This document shows positions 9,735 through 18,058 of a stretch of DNA of 55,625 bases, one piece after another (position 1 is the first letter of the stretch; each line of letters opens with the position of its first letter). The notes below the pieces were generated by a model. It made no database searches. It saw only the letters and a program-made list of their open reading frames with translations, and had not been told where the DNA came from. A program made the translations under genes and the position numbers. Source of the stretch: Mycobacterium aquaticum (GTDB lineage: Bacteria; Actinomycetota; Actinomycetes; Mycobacteriales; Mycobacteriaceae); NCBI RefSeq assembly GCF_002086485.1, contig NZ_MVHF01000053.1, positions 1 through 55,625 on the forward strand. Reading direction: 5' to 3'.

Positions 9735-10919
9735 GTGAGTGTTGTGTCGGCGCTACTGCTGACGGTGATCGTCGCAGTGCTTGCGCTGGCTGTCGGCCTG
9801 GGCGTCGGGGCCTGGCTGATGCCCCGCATCAGGGCTAGACAGGAGCGGCGGGCCGCCGACGAGGCCGGTCTGACCGTCTCGCAGATGCTGCAGCACATCG
9901 TGTCGCTCTCACCGGTCGGCATCGTGGTCGTCGACATGTTCAACGACGTGGTCTACACCAACGACCGAGCCGACGAGCTGGGTGTGGTGCGCGACCGGCT
10001 GCTCGACGAACGCGCCTGGCGCGCGGCCGAGCAGGTGTTCGCGACCGGTCAGAGCGTCGAGGTCGATCTGTCGCCGCTCAAGGTGGCCAACCCCGGCCGG
10101 TCGGGCATCTCGGTGCGGGGCACCGTGAAACTGCTCACCGACCACGACCGCCGGTTCGCCGTCGTCTACGCCGATGACCAGTCCGAGCACGCGAGGATGG
10201 AAGCGACCCGGCGCGATTTCGTGGCCAACGTCAGCCACGAGCTGAAGACGCCGGTCGGTGCGCTGGGCGTGCTGGCCGAAGCGCTACTGGCCTCGGCCGA
10301 CGACCCGGACACCGTGCGGCACTTCGCGGACAAGATGGTCGCCGAATCGCACCGGCTGGCCGACATGGTCGGTGAGCTCATCGAGCTGTCCCGGCTGCAG
10401 GGCGGCGAGCGGCTGCCCGATCTGGACGAGGTCGACGTCGACGCCGTCGTCGCCGAGGCGCTGTCCCGGCACAAGGTGGCCGCCGACAACGCCGACATCG
10501 TCGTCACCACCGACGCGCCGACCGGCTACCGGGTGCTCGGCGACGAGGCGCTGCTGGTCACTGCCATCGCCAACCTGGTCTCCAATGCAATCGCCTACTC
10601 GCCCAACGGATCCGGTGTGTCCGTCAGCCGGCGTCGCCGAGGCGGCAGCGTCGAGATCGCGGTGACCGACCGCGGTATCGGCATCGCCAAGGCCGACCAG
10701 GAACGGGTGTTCGAGCGGTTCTTCCGGGTGGACAAGGCGCGTTCGCGGGCCACCGGTGGCACCGGCCTCGGGTTGGCGATCGTCAAACATGTGGCGGCCA
10801 ACCACAACGGAACCATCCGGCTGTGGAGTCAGCCGGGAACCGGGTCGACGTTCACGTTGTCGATCCCGGCATATCCCCATCACGACCGATCAGATGATTC
10901 GTACGAACGAGAGGATTAG
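9735..10919 (+). CDS. senX3: Sensor histidine kinase SenX3
   Basis: A 394-residue membrane sensor kinase. An N-terminal hydrophobic segment (residues about 4-31) is followed by a PAS-like region, then HisKA with the phospho-accepting His near residue 168 in NVSHELKTP. The HATPase_c domain shows the N box NLVSNAIAYSP, DRGIGIAKAD and GTGLGLAIVKH. With RegX3 it senses phosphate limitation, and in mycobacteria it controls phosphate uptake genes such as pst and phoA. The start is GTG at 9735, with another GTG three codons later. Confidence 0.96.
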   Translation: MSVVSALLLTVIVAVLALAVGLGVGAWLMPRIRARQERRAADEAGLTVSQMLQHIVSLSPVGIVVVDMFNDVVYTNDRADELGVVRDRLLDERAWRAAEQVFATGQSVEVDLSPLKVANPGRSGISVRGTVKLLTDHDRRFAVVYADDQSEHARMEATRRDFVANVSHELKTPVGALGVLAEALLASADDPDTVRHFADKMVAESHRLADMVGELIELSRLQGGERLPDLDEVDVDAVVAEALSRHKVAADNADIVVTTDAPTGYRVLGDEALLVTAIANLVSNAIAYSPNGSGVSVSRRRRGGSVEIAVTDRGIGIAKADQERVFERFFRVDKARSRATGGTGLGLAIVKHVAANHNGTIRLWSQPGTGSTFTLSIPAYPHHDRSDDSYERED

Positions 10920-10927
10920 CGAGAACG

Positions 10928-11614
10928 ATGACCAGCGTGTTGATCGTTGAGGACGAGGAGTCGCTGGCCGATCCACTGGCATTCCTGCTCCGCAAGGAAG
11001 GCTTCGAGGCCACCGTGGTGGCCGACGGCCCTTCGGCTCTGGCCGAATTCGAGCGCTCCGGCGCCGACATCGTGCTGCTGGACCTGATGCTGCCGGGGAT
11101 GAGCGGCACCGACGTCTGTAAGCAGCTGCGGTCACGCTCGAGCGTGCCGGTGATCATGGTGACCGCCCGCGACAGCGAGATCGACAAGGTCGTCGGACTG
11201 GAACTGGGCGCCGACGACTATGTCACCAAGCCGTATTCGGCGCGTGAGCTGATCGCCCGGATCCGGGCGGTGCTGCGCCGCGGATCCGACACCGATGACT
11301 CCGGCGCCGGTGACGGCGTGCTGGAGGCGGGCCCGGTCCGCATGGATGTCGAACGCCACGTGGTCAGCGTCAACGGTGAGCAGATCACGTTGCCGCTCAA
11401 GGAGTTCGACCTGCTCGAGTACCTGATGCGCAACAGCGGGCGGGTGCTCACCCGTGGTCAGCTCATCGACCGGGTGTGGGGTGCGGACTACGTCGGCGAC
11501 ACCAAAACCCTTGACGTGCATGTCAAGCGGCTGCGGTCGAAGATCGAGGCCGATCCCGCCAACCCGGTGCACCTGGTGACGGTCCGCGGGCTGGGGTACA
11601 AGCTGGAGGGCTAG
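10928..11614 (+). CDS. regX3: Response regulator RegX3
   Basis: A 228-residue OmpR/PhoB-type response regulator paired with SenX3. The receiver domain has the acidic pocket VEDEES, the phospho-acceptor Asp52 in LLDLMLPGMSG and the Lys of VTKPYSARELIARIRA. The C-terminal winged helix includes LKEFDLLEYLMRNSGRVLTR and TLDVHVKRLRSKIE. Only 8 bases separate it from senX3. In M. tuberculosis this gap holds MIRU-type repeats that are missing here. Its stop overlaps the stop of the convergent gene in CTAG. Confidence 0.97.
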   Translation: MTSVLIVEDEESLADPLAFLLRKEGFEATVVADGPSALAEFERSGADIVLLDLMLPGMSGTDVCKQLRSRSSVPVIMVTARDSEIDKVVGLELGADDYVTKPYSARELIARIRAVLRRGSDTDDSGAGDGVLEAGPVRMDVERHVVSVNGEQITLPLKEFDLLEYLMRNSGRVLTRGQLIDRVWGADYVGDTKTLDVHVKRLRSKIEADPANPVHLVTVRGLGYKLEG

Positions 11615-12426
11615 CCGGTCTCGCCGCCGGTCGCCGCGGCACGGGTCGCCGGGTGTATCGCGATGAGCCCTAAACCGCTGCGCCGCTTGCACATCGCGGC
11701 CAGCTCAGCGTAGGCCTTCTCGCCGAGCAGCGCGGTGAGTTCGGGTGCGTAGGACTCCCACACCTGCTTCTCGCCGACGTGGGCGGCCGGGTCCCCTGTG
11801 CAATACCAGTGCAGGTCCGCGCCGCCCTCACCCCAGCCGCGCCGGTCATACTCGGTGATGACGGTGCGCAGCACCTGCGTGCCGTCGGGCCGCGTCACCC
11901 AGTCCTGGCTGCGGCGGATCGGCAACTGCCAGCACACATCTGGCTTCATGGTCAGCGGTTCGACACCCATCTTGAGCGCCTTGCTGTGCAGCGCGCAGCC
12001 GATGCCCGCGGGAAAACCGGGCCGGTTCAAGAAGATGCAGGCCCCCTTGTACTTGCGAGTTCGCAGATTCGGCTTGCCGTCGTATTCGTCGTCTTCGAGA
12101 TAACCCTTGCGGCCCAAGCCTTTGTCGCGAAACTGCCAGTCCTCGTCGGTCAGCTGTTTGACGGCATCGTCGAGCCGGGCCCGGTCGTCGTCGTCGGACA
12201 GGAACGCCCCGTGCGAGCAGCACCCGTCGTCGGGCCGGCCGGCCACGGTGCCCTTACAGGCCGGCGTGCCGAACACGCACGTCCAACGGGAGAGCAGCCA
12301 GGTCATATCGGCAGCGATGAGATGCTCCGCGTCGTCGGGGTCGTAGAACTCCACCCACTCGCGGGCAAAGTCGAGCTCGACTTCCCCGGGATGCACGTCT
12401 GTCACGGGGGGAAACGGTACTCGCAT
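11611..12426 (-). CDS. Conserved Cys-rich protein (DUF3109/YkgJ-like cluster)
   Basis: A 271-residue protein, homologue of Rv0495c. Cysteines occur in the spaced pattern CKG...CCSHG near residues 65-80, then ACIFLN, GCALHSKAL and VCWQLPIRR. This is the arrangement in DUF3109/YkgJ-type proteins, which are thought to bind zinc or an iron-sulfur cluster. No function is established. I chose MRVPFPPVTDV at 12426; the frame is open upstream only as a shadow of the ppx gene. It is divergent from ppx with a 43-base gap that must hold both promoters. Confidence 0.72.
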   Translation of the reverse strand: MRVPFPPVTDVHPGEVELDFAREWVEFYDPDDAEHLIAADMTWLLSRWTCVFGTPACKGTVAGRPDDGCCSHGAFLSDDDDRARLDDAVKQLTDEDWQFRDKGLGRKGYLEDDEYDGKPNLRTRKYKGACIFLNRPGFPAGIGCALHSKALKMGVEPLTMKPDVCWQLPIRRSQDWVTRPDGTQVLRTVITEYDRRGWGEGGADLHWYCTGDPAAHVGEKQVWESYAPELTALLGEKAYAELAAMCKRRSGLGLIAIHPATRAAATGGETG

Positions 12427-12469
12427 CGGGTGGTCCGGGCACGGAAGCGGGCCGCCTACCGGATAGGTT

Positions 12470-13447
12470 GTGGGCGTGCGGTTAGGCGTGCTCGATGTGG
12501 GCAGTAACACGGTCCATCTACTTGTGGTGGACGCTCGTCGCGGCGGCCATCCGACCCCGATGAGTTCGACCAAGGCCGCCTTGCGGTTGGCCGAGGCCAT
12601 CGAACCCTCCGGCAAGCTCAGCCGGCGCGGGGCCGACAAGCTGGTCGAGACCGTCGACGAGTTCGCCAAGATCGCCACGAGTTCGGGCTGCGCCGAGCTG
12701 ATGGCGTTTGCCACGTCTGCGGTGCGCGATGCCACCAACTCCGAGGACGTGCTGGCCAGGGTGCGGGCCGAGACCGGCGTTTCCCTGGGGGTGCTCAGCG
12801 GGGTCGACGAATCCCGCCTGACCTTCCTCGCGGTACGCCGGTGGTACGGCTGGAGCGCGGGGCGGATCGTCAACATCGACATCGGCGGCGGTTCGTTGGA
12901 GCTGTCCAGCGGTGTCGACGAGGAGCCCGAGGTGGCGCTGTCGCTGCCGCTGGGTGCAGGCCGGTTGACCCGCGAGTGGTTGCCCGACGATCCGCCCGGC
13001 CGCCGTCGCGTGGCGATGCTGCGGGACTGGCTGGCGACCGAGCTGTCCGAGGCAGGCGTGACCATGCGCTCGACGGGCAGCCCTGACCTGGCCGTGGCCA
13101 CCTCGAAGACGTTCAGGTCACTGGCCAGGCTGACCGGTGCGGCGCCGTCGGGAGCGGGTCCGCGGGTCAAGCGGACACTCACCGCGGCGGGATTAAGACA
13201 GCTCATAGCTTTCATCTCTAGGATGACGGCGGCAGACCGTGCCGAACTGGAAGGGGTGAGTGCCGAGCGGGCGCCACAGATCGTGGCCGGAGCTTTGGTA
13301 GCTGAGGCCAGCATGCGAGCCCTCGAAGTCGAATCAGTCGATATTTGCCCCTGGGCGTTGCGGGAGGGGCTGATTCTGCGGAAACTCGACAGCGAGGCCG
13401 ATGGCACCGCCCTGGTGCAGACATCCACGCGGGATGCTGGACGGTAG
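12470..13447 (+). CDS. ppx: Ppx/GppA family phosphatase (exopolyphosphatase)
   Basis: A 325-residue member of the ASKHA-fold Ppx/GppA family, homologue of Rv0496 (Ppx1). The phosphate-binding loops are LDVGSNTVHLLVVDA at the start and NIDIGGGSLELS near residue 142. It is the short form, without the C-terminal HD-type domain of E. coli Ppx. The family hydrolyses polyphosphate and sometimes pppGpp, and the M. tuberculosis protein is an exopolyphosphatase. GTG 12470 and GTG 12476 are both possible starts. Confidence 0.9.
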   Translation: MGVRLGVLDVGSNTVHLLVVDARRGGHPTPMSSTKAALRLAEAIEPSGKLSRRGADKLVETVDEFAKIATSSGCAELMAFATSAVRDATNSEDVLARVRAETGVSLGVLSGVDESRLTFLAVRRWYGWSAGRIVNIDIGGGSLELSSGVDEEPEVALSLPLGAGRLTREWLPDDPPGRRRVAMLRDWLATELSEAGVTMRSTGSPDLAVATSKTFRSLARLTGAAPSGAGPRVKRTLTAAGLRQLIAFISRMTAADRAELEGVSAERAPQIVAGALVAEASMRALEVESVDICPWALREGLILRKLDSEADGTALVQTSTRDAGR

Positions 13448-13477
13448 GAATAGCTAGCCCCAAAGGCAATACAGGAC

Positions 13478-14512
13478 ATGACTGGACCAGAAGATAGCCA
13501 CGCCGCCACCCGGCCGATCTCGGTTGCGGAACTGCTGGCAAAGAACGGCACCATCGGCGCCCCTCCCGTCGGCGGTCGCCGGAGGCGGCGCCGGGGCAAC
13601 AGCGACGCGGTGACGGTCGCCGAACTCACCGGCGAGATCCCGATCGTCTCCGACCATGCCGACGAGCCGGAGCAAGCGCCTGCCGAGAAGGCTGACAAGC
13701 CGGCTGCGGAGGCGCGCCCGTCCCGACCGGATGACACCGACATCGTGGTGCCATCGGCACCCACCAACGGTGCACCGGTGACCGACGACACAACCGAGGC
13801 CGAAGCCGAGGACACCTCCGGGGGCGTCACCGACGCGGAGGCCGATTACCAGGCTCACCTTCAGGCCCGCGACGCCGAGCACGAGCCGGTCGAGTTCAAG
13901 CCGAGCACGCGCCGCCCGCAGTACTCACGCCCGCTGGTGCGCGACTACCAGCCGTCGGGCACCGGGGCCGAGCGCATGAGCCCCGACCTGGTGGACGACA
14001 CCGACGACGACGAGTCCGCAGCGGACGACGACCGCCCGGCCTACCTGGGCTCGACGCTGGGACCGCTGTTCGGTGGCCAGTCGGTCGCCGACGACGTGGC
14101 CCGCCGGCGGGGCAAGCCCGGGCCCGAGGACATCGATCTCGAAGACCGTGACCACGACGACGATGAGCACACCGACCTCGACGAAGCCGACGAGGTCGAC
14201 CACGCAGACGAACACGAGAAGACCGCCGGATCCGGCGGTCGCGTCGGCGCCACCTCGCTGATGCACGGCCTGTGGGTGGTCGGCCAGTGCGTCATCGCCG
14301 TCGCCTTCGGGGCAGGCCTGTTCATCGCCTTCGACCAGCTGTGGAAGTGGAACACCATCGTGGCGCTGATCCTCGGCGTCCTGGTCATTCTCGGCCTGGC
14401 CGGGGGAGTGCGCGTGGTCCGCAAGACCGAGGACATCGGCAGCACCCTCACCGCGGTGGCCGTGGGCGCGCTGGTGACGTTCGGGCCGTTGGCTCTGCTG
14501 CAGGCGAGCTGA
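13478..14512 (+). CDS. Membrane protein with long acidic cytoplasmic region
   Basis: A 344-residue protein, homologue of Rv0497. About 260 residues of low-complexity, Asp/Glu/Arg-rich and probably disordered sequence are followed by two or three membrane segments: LWVVGQCVIAVAFGAGLFIA, IVALILGVLVILGLAGG, and a final hydrophobic stretch ending LLQAS. A basic patch, GGRRRRRRG, lies near residue 34. There is no enzymatic motif. It lies between ppx and a sugar isomerase-like gene, the conserved mycobacterial order. Function unknown. Confidence 0.82.
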   Translation: MTGPEDSHAATRPISVAELLAKNGTIGAPPVGGRRRRRRGNSDAVTVAELTGEIPIVSDHADEPEQAPAEKADKPAAEARPSRPDDTDIVVPSAPTNGAPVTDDTTEAEAEDTSGGVTDAEADYQAHLQARDAEHEPVEFKPSTRRPQYSRPLVRDYQPSGTGAERMSPDLVDDTDDDESAADDDRPAYLGSTLGPLFGGQSVADDVARRRGKPGPEDIDLEDRDHDDDEHTDLDEADEVDHADEHEKTAGSGGRVGATSLMHGLWVVGQCVIAVAFGAGLFIAFDQLWKWNTIVALILGVLVILGLAGGVRVVRKTEDIGSTLTAVAVGALVTFGPLALLQAS

Positions 14513-14562
14513 CAACCCGGCGCGCCCGCGAGGAGCGAAACGAAAACGTAGACAATTACCCC

Positions 14563-15408
14563 GTGCGCCCTGCCATCAAGGTCGGCCTGTCCACTGCCTC
14601 GGTCTATCCGCTGAGGACCGAGGCCGCCTTCGAACACGCGGCCCGGCTCGGCTACGACGGCGTCGAGCTCATGGTGTGGGCGGAATCGGTCAGCCAGGAC
14701 ATCGAAGCGATCGCCGCGATGTCGAAGCGCTACAACGTGCCCGTGCTGTCGGTGCACGCGCCGTGTCTGCTGATCTCCCAGCGGGTGTGGGGCGCCAACC
14801 CGATTCCCAAGCTGGAGCGCAGTGTGCGGGCCGCCGAACAGCTGGGCGCCCAGACGGTCGTGGTGCATCCGCCGTTCCGGTGGCAGCGCCGCTACGCCGA
14901 AGGATTCAGCGAGCAGGTGGCCGAGCTCGAGGCGGGCAGCGACGTGCTCGTCGCGGTCGAGAACATGTTCCCGTTCCGGGCGGACCGCTTCTTCGGTGCG
15001 GGCGAGACATCCATCGAGAGGATGCGAAAACGCGGCGGTAGGCCAGGACCCGGCATATCGGCGTTCGCGCCGTCCTACGACCCACTGGACGGCAATCACG
15101 CCCACTACACGCTCGACCTCAGCCACACCGCGACCGCGGGGACCGATGCACTGGACATGGCCCGCCGGATGGGCGACGGGCTGGCGCATCTGCACCTGTG
15201 CGACGGCAAGGGTGCGTCCACCGACGAGCACCTGGTGCCGGGCCGCGGCACCCAGCCCACCGCCGAGGTGTGCCAGATGCTGGCGGCGGGGAACTTCTCG
15301 GGGCACGTCATCCTCGAGATCACCACGTCGAGCGCCCGCACGGCCACCGAGCGCGATGCGCTGCTTACCGAATCGCTGAAGTTTGCCAGGGCGCATCTGA
15401 TGCGCTGA
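14563..15408 (+). CDS. Sugar phosphate isomerase/epimerase-like TIM barrel protein
   Basis: A 281-residue TIM-barrel protein of the AP endonuclease 2 / xylose isomerase-like family, homologue of Rv0498. Typical pieces are AARLGYDGVELMVWAES, LSVHAPCLL, VVVHPPFRWQ, VAVENMFP and LAHLHLCDGKGASTDEHLVPGRG, whose His, Glu and Asp residues usually bind a divalent metal. GTG 14563 is the start that places the first barrel strand (IKVGLSTASVYP) at the N-terminus. The substrate is unknown. Confidence 0.85.
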   Translation: MRPAIKVGLSTASVYPLRTEAAFEHAARLGYDGVELMVWAESVSQDIEAIAAMSKRYNVPVLSVHAPCLLISQRVWGANPIPKLERSVRAAEQLGAQTVVVHPPFRWQRRYAEGFSEQVAELEAGSDVLVAVENMFPFRADRFFGAGETSIERMRKRGGRPGPGISAFAPSYDPLDGNHAHYTLDLSHTATAGTDALDMARRMGDGLAHLHLCDGKGASTDEHLVPGRGTQPTAEVCQMLAAGNFSGHVILEITTSSARTATERDALLTESLKFARAHLMR

Positions 15409-15441
15409 GGCGCCGGTTCGGCCCCCGCGCCGGCTCGTGCA

Positions 15442-16311
15442 ATGCTGTGGCGCATGTCGAGAATCGCGATCATCGGTGGCGGAAGCATGGGCGAGGCCCT
15501 GCTGTCCGGCTTGTTACGGGCCGGCAGACAGGTCAAGGACTTGGTGGTCGCCGAGAAGCACCCTGATCGGGCCAAATACCTGGCGGAGAAGTACTCGGTG
15601 CTGGTCACCTCGGTCGCCGACGCCGCGGACAACGCGTCCTACGTCATCGTCGCGGTGAAGCCCGGCGACGTGGAGTACGTCGTCGACGAGGTCGCAGCCG
15701 CCGCCGCGGCGGCCGACAGCGACACCGAGCAGGTGTTCGTCTCCATCGCCGCCGGTGTCAGCACCGCTTACTACGAGGCCAAGCTGCCCGCGGGGGCGCC
15801 GGTGATCCGCGTCATGCCCAACACCCCGATCCTGGTCGGTGGGGGCATCAGCGCGGTGGCCCCGGGCCGGTTCGCGACCCCCGAACAGCTCAAGGAGGTC
15901 TCGGGGATATTCGACGCCGTCGGCGGTGTCATCACGGTCGCCGAGGCACAACTGGACGCCGTCACGGCCGTCTCGGGCTCTGGTCCCGCGTACTTCTTCC
16001 TGATGGTCGAGGCCCTCGTGGATGCGGCCGTGGCGGCCGGGCTGTCGCGTTCGGTGGCCACCGATCTGGTGGTGCAGACGATGGCCGGGTCGGCCGCGAT
16101 GCTGCTGGAACGCCTCGATGAGGTGACCGCAGCGGGAGACACCGCGCTGGACACCACCGCAGCGGCGCTGCGCGCCATGGTGACCTCTCCTGCCGGTACG
16201 ACCGCCGCTGGGCTGCGCGAACTGGAGCGTGGTGGATTCCGGGCGGCGATCGGCAACGCCGTCGAGGCTGCGAAAACGCGGTCTGAGCAGCTAGGAATTA
16301 CATCAGAGTAA
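15442..16311 (+). CDS. proC: Pyrroline-5-carboxylate reductase ProC
   Basis: A 289-residue enzyme that reduces pyrroline-5-carboxylate to proline with NAD(P)H. The Rossmann motif IAIIGGGSMGEALLSGLL is at the N-terminus. VRVMPNTPILVGGG and the C-terminal signature AVSGSGPAYFFLMVEALVDA plus TSPAGTTAAGL are diagnostic. Homologue of Rv0500. The first ATG gives MLWRMSRIAIIGG; a second ATG at 15454 would remove four residues and is equally plausible. Confidence 0.95.
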   Translation: MLWRMSRIAIIGGGSMGEALLSGLLRAGRQVKDLVVAEKHPDRAKYLAEKYSVLVTSVADAADNASYVIVAVKPGDVEYVVDEVAAAAAAADSDTEQVFVSIAAGVSTAYYEAKLPAGAPVIRVMPNTPILVGGGISAVAPGRFATPEQLKEVSGIFDAVGGVITVAEAQLDAVTAVSGSGPAYFFLMVEALVDAAVAAGLSRSVATDLVVQTMAGSAAMLLERLDEVTAAGDTALDTTAAALRAMVTSPAGTTAAGLRELERGGFRAAIGNAVEAAKTRSEQLGITSE

Positions 16312-16397
16312 TTAGATAATTTCTGATGGATTAGCCCACACCCGTCGCAGTAACCCCACCCGCCACGCTATTCTCCCTTTGTATGCGCGGATTGGTG

Positions 16398-16419
16398 CCA
16401 GCGGTGGGGAAGCCGCTGG
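16398..16419 (+). other. Stem-loop in the leader before the BldC-like gene
   Basis: CCAGCGG (16398-16404) and CCGCTGG (16413-16419) form a perfect 7-base stem with an 8-base loop, 31 bases upstream of the BldC-like start. A possible -10 element, TATTCT, lies upstream in GCTATTCTCCC, so the hairpin would sit in the 5' untranslated region. Function unknown. Confidence 0.4.
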
Positions 16420-16449
16420 AACTGTCCGTGCCTGATTGATTGGGTTGCG

Positions 16450-16680
16450 ATGACGTCTATGAACGGGCCATCGGCGCGGGATTCGGCCGGCGACGGCCAG
16501 CCCCGAGCTCAATTTCTCACAGTCGCCGAGGTGGCGAACCTGATGAGGGTGTCGAAGATGACGGTGTACCGGTTGGTGCACAACGGCGAGCTGCCTGCCG
16601 TTCGGGTGGGTCGCTCGTTCCGTGTGCACGCCAAGGCCGTGCACGATCTGCTGGAGACCTCCTACTTCGACGCGGGCTGA
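16450..16680 (+). CDS. BldC-like MerR/excisionase-type DNA-binding protein
   Basis: A 76-residue protein, homologue of Rv0500A. From residue about 20 it is a compact winged helix-turn-helix of the excisionase (HTH_17) type: LTVAEVANLMRVSKMTVYRL, then HNGELPAVRVGRSFRVHAKAV. This is the same architecture as BldC, which binds DNA head-to-tail and controls development in Streptomyces. A 138-base gap upstream probably holds its promoter. Targets in mycobacteria are not known from the sequence. Confidence 0.87.
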   Translation: MTSMNGPSARDSAGDGQPRAQFLTVAEVANLMRVSKMTVYRLVHNGELPAVRVGRSFRVHAKAVHDLLETSYFDAG

Positions 16681-16769
16681 GCGGCAGCCGTTTTCCGTTT
16701 CACTGGCTGGCCCGGGTAAAGTGACCGGGTCAACCAATTGCTGTCTAGGTAGCGGAGTCACCGGGATTC

Positions 16770-16871
16770 ATGGGTTCAGTCATCAAGAAGCGTCGTAAGC
16801 GCATGTCGAAGAAGAAGCACCGTAAGCTGCTTCGACGCACCCGGGTGCAGCGTAGAAAGCTCGGCAAGTAG
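16770..16871 (+). CDS. Small basic ribosomal protein bS22 (AURKAIP1/COX24 domain)
   Basis: A 33-residue ORF beginning [19 protein letters not shown] and ending RRKLGK, homologue of Rv0500B. More than half the residues are Lys or Arg. The KKRRKRM-KKKHRK pattern is the AURKAIP1/COX24 domain. Actinobacterial proteins of this size and type have been identified in mycobacterial 30S subunit structures as bS22. It is easily missed by gene finders. It sits between the BldC-like gene and the epimerase-like gene, as in M. tuberculosis. Confidence 0.88.
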
Positions 16872-16900
16872 CTTTCAGCCCCGGCCGTTAGGCTTGCCCG

Positions 16901-18022
16901 ATGGATTCTGATGGTCGTTCTCCAGGGCGCTCGCCAGGCAGCACCGGTGATTCAGGTGGCTCAGAATCCACCGACGCGGCGCCCTACCCCAAAGTGGTAC
17001 TGGTCACGGGGGCCTGCCGGTTCCTTGGCGGTTATCTGACCGCCCGCCTGGCGCAGAACCCCCTGATCAACCATGTGATCGCGGTCGACGCGATCACGCC
17101 GAGCAAGGATCTGCTCCGTCGGATGGGCCGGGCCGAGTTCGTTCGGGCCGATATTCGCAACCCGTTCATCGCCAAGGTGATCCGGAACGGGGACGTCGAC
17201 ACCGTGGTGCATGCCGCCGCCGCGTCGTACGCGCCCCGCTCCGGAGGCCGGGCCACGTTGAAAGAACTCAACGTGATGGGCGCCATCCAGCTGTTCGCGG
17301 CATGTCAGAAGACGCCGTCGGTACGCCGGGTGGTGCTCAAGTCCACGTCCGAGGTGTACGGCTCCAGCTCGCGTGATCCGGTGATGTTCACCGAGGACAG
17401 CAGCGCGCGCCGGCCCCCGGGCGAAGGATTCGCCCGCGACAGTATCGACATCGAGGGGTACGCCCGCGGCCTGGCGCGGCGTCGTCCCGACATCGCGGTG
17501 ACCATCTTGCGGCTGGCCAACATGATCGGCCCAGCGATGGACACCGCGCTCTCGCGGTACCTGGCGGGCCCTTTGGTGCCCTCGGTGGTCGGGCACGACG
17601 CGCGACTGCAGTTGCTGCACGAACAGGACGCCCTCGGCGCTCTGGAACGCGCCACCGTCGCGGGCAAACCCGGAACCTTCAACATCGGCGGCTCGGGCAT
17701 CATCATGATGAGCCAGGCCATCCGGCGATCGGGCAGGCTCCGCCTACCCGTCCCGCGTTCGGCGCTGTCCGTCGTAGATTCGCTGAGCCGGGCCACCCGC
17801 TCCACCGAACTGGATCGCGAACAGCTGAACTATCTGAGTTACGGCCGCGTCATGGACACCACGCGCATGCACAGGGATCTGGGCTACAGTCCAAAGTGGA
17901 CGACTGCCGAGGCATTCGACGACTACGTCCGGGGTCGTGGTTTGACGCCGATCCTCGATCCGCGATGGGTACGCTCAATGGAGAGTAGCGCCGTGGCGTT
18001 GGCGCAGCGTTGGGGACGATAA
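16901..18022 (+). CDS. galE2: NAD-dependent epimerase/dehydratase-like protein (GalE2-type)
   Basis: A 373-residue extended SDR-like protein, homologue of Rv0501 (called galE2). The fold is clear: VVLVTGACRFLGGYL at the N-terminus, VVHAAAAS, and STSEVYGSS. However, the central glycine of TGxxGxxG is Arg (TGACRFLG), and the expected catalytic YxxxK reads YARGL (about residue 187), so Lys is absent. Epimerase activity is therefore doubtful despite the name. The first 30 residues are Ser/Gly-rich. It is followed at 36 bases by a PlsC-type acyltransferase, probably in one operon. Confidence 0.78.
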   Translation: MDSDGRSPGRSPGSTGDSGGSESTDAAPYPKVVLVTGACRFLGGYLTARLAQNPLINHVIAVDAITPSKDLLRRMGRAEFVRADIRNPFIAKVIRNGDVDTVVHAAAASYAPRSGGRATLKELNVMGAIQLFAACQKTPSVRRVVLKSTSEVYGSSSRDPVMFTEDSSARRPPGEGFARDSIDIEGYARGLARRRPDIAVTILRLANMIGPAMDTALSRYLAGPLVPSVVGHDARLQLLHEQDALGALERATVAGKPGTFNIGGSGIIMMSQAIRRSGRLRLPVPRSALSVVDSLSRATRSTELDREQLNYLSYGRVMDTTRMHRDLGYSPKWTTAEAFDDYVRGRGLTPILDPRWVRSMESSAVALAQRWGR

Positions 18023-18058
18023 GAAGCAGCTTTACCGGGGTGGGGAGAAGGTATCGAC

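Noticed and set aside
11611..13830. 739-residue open frame on the minus strand
   Set aside because: Only the part from 12426 down is a gene. The rest is a shadow of ppx and the next gene, with low-complexity Ser/Arg/Pro translation.
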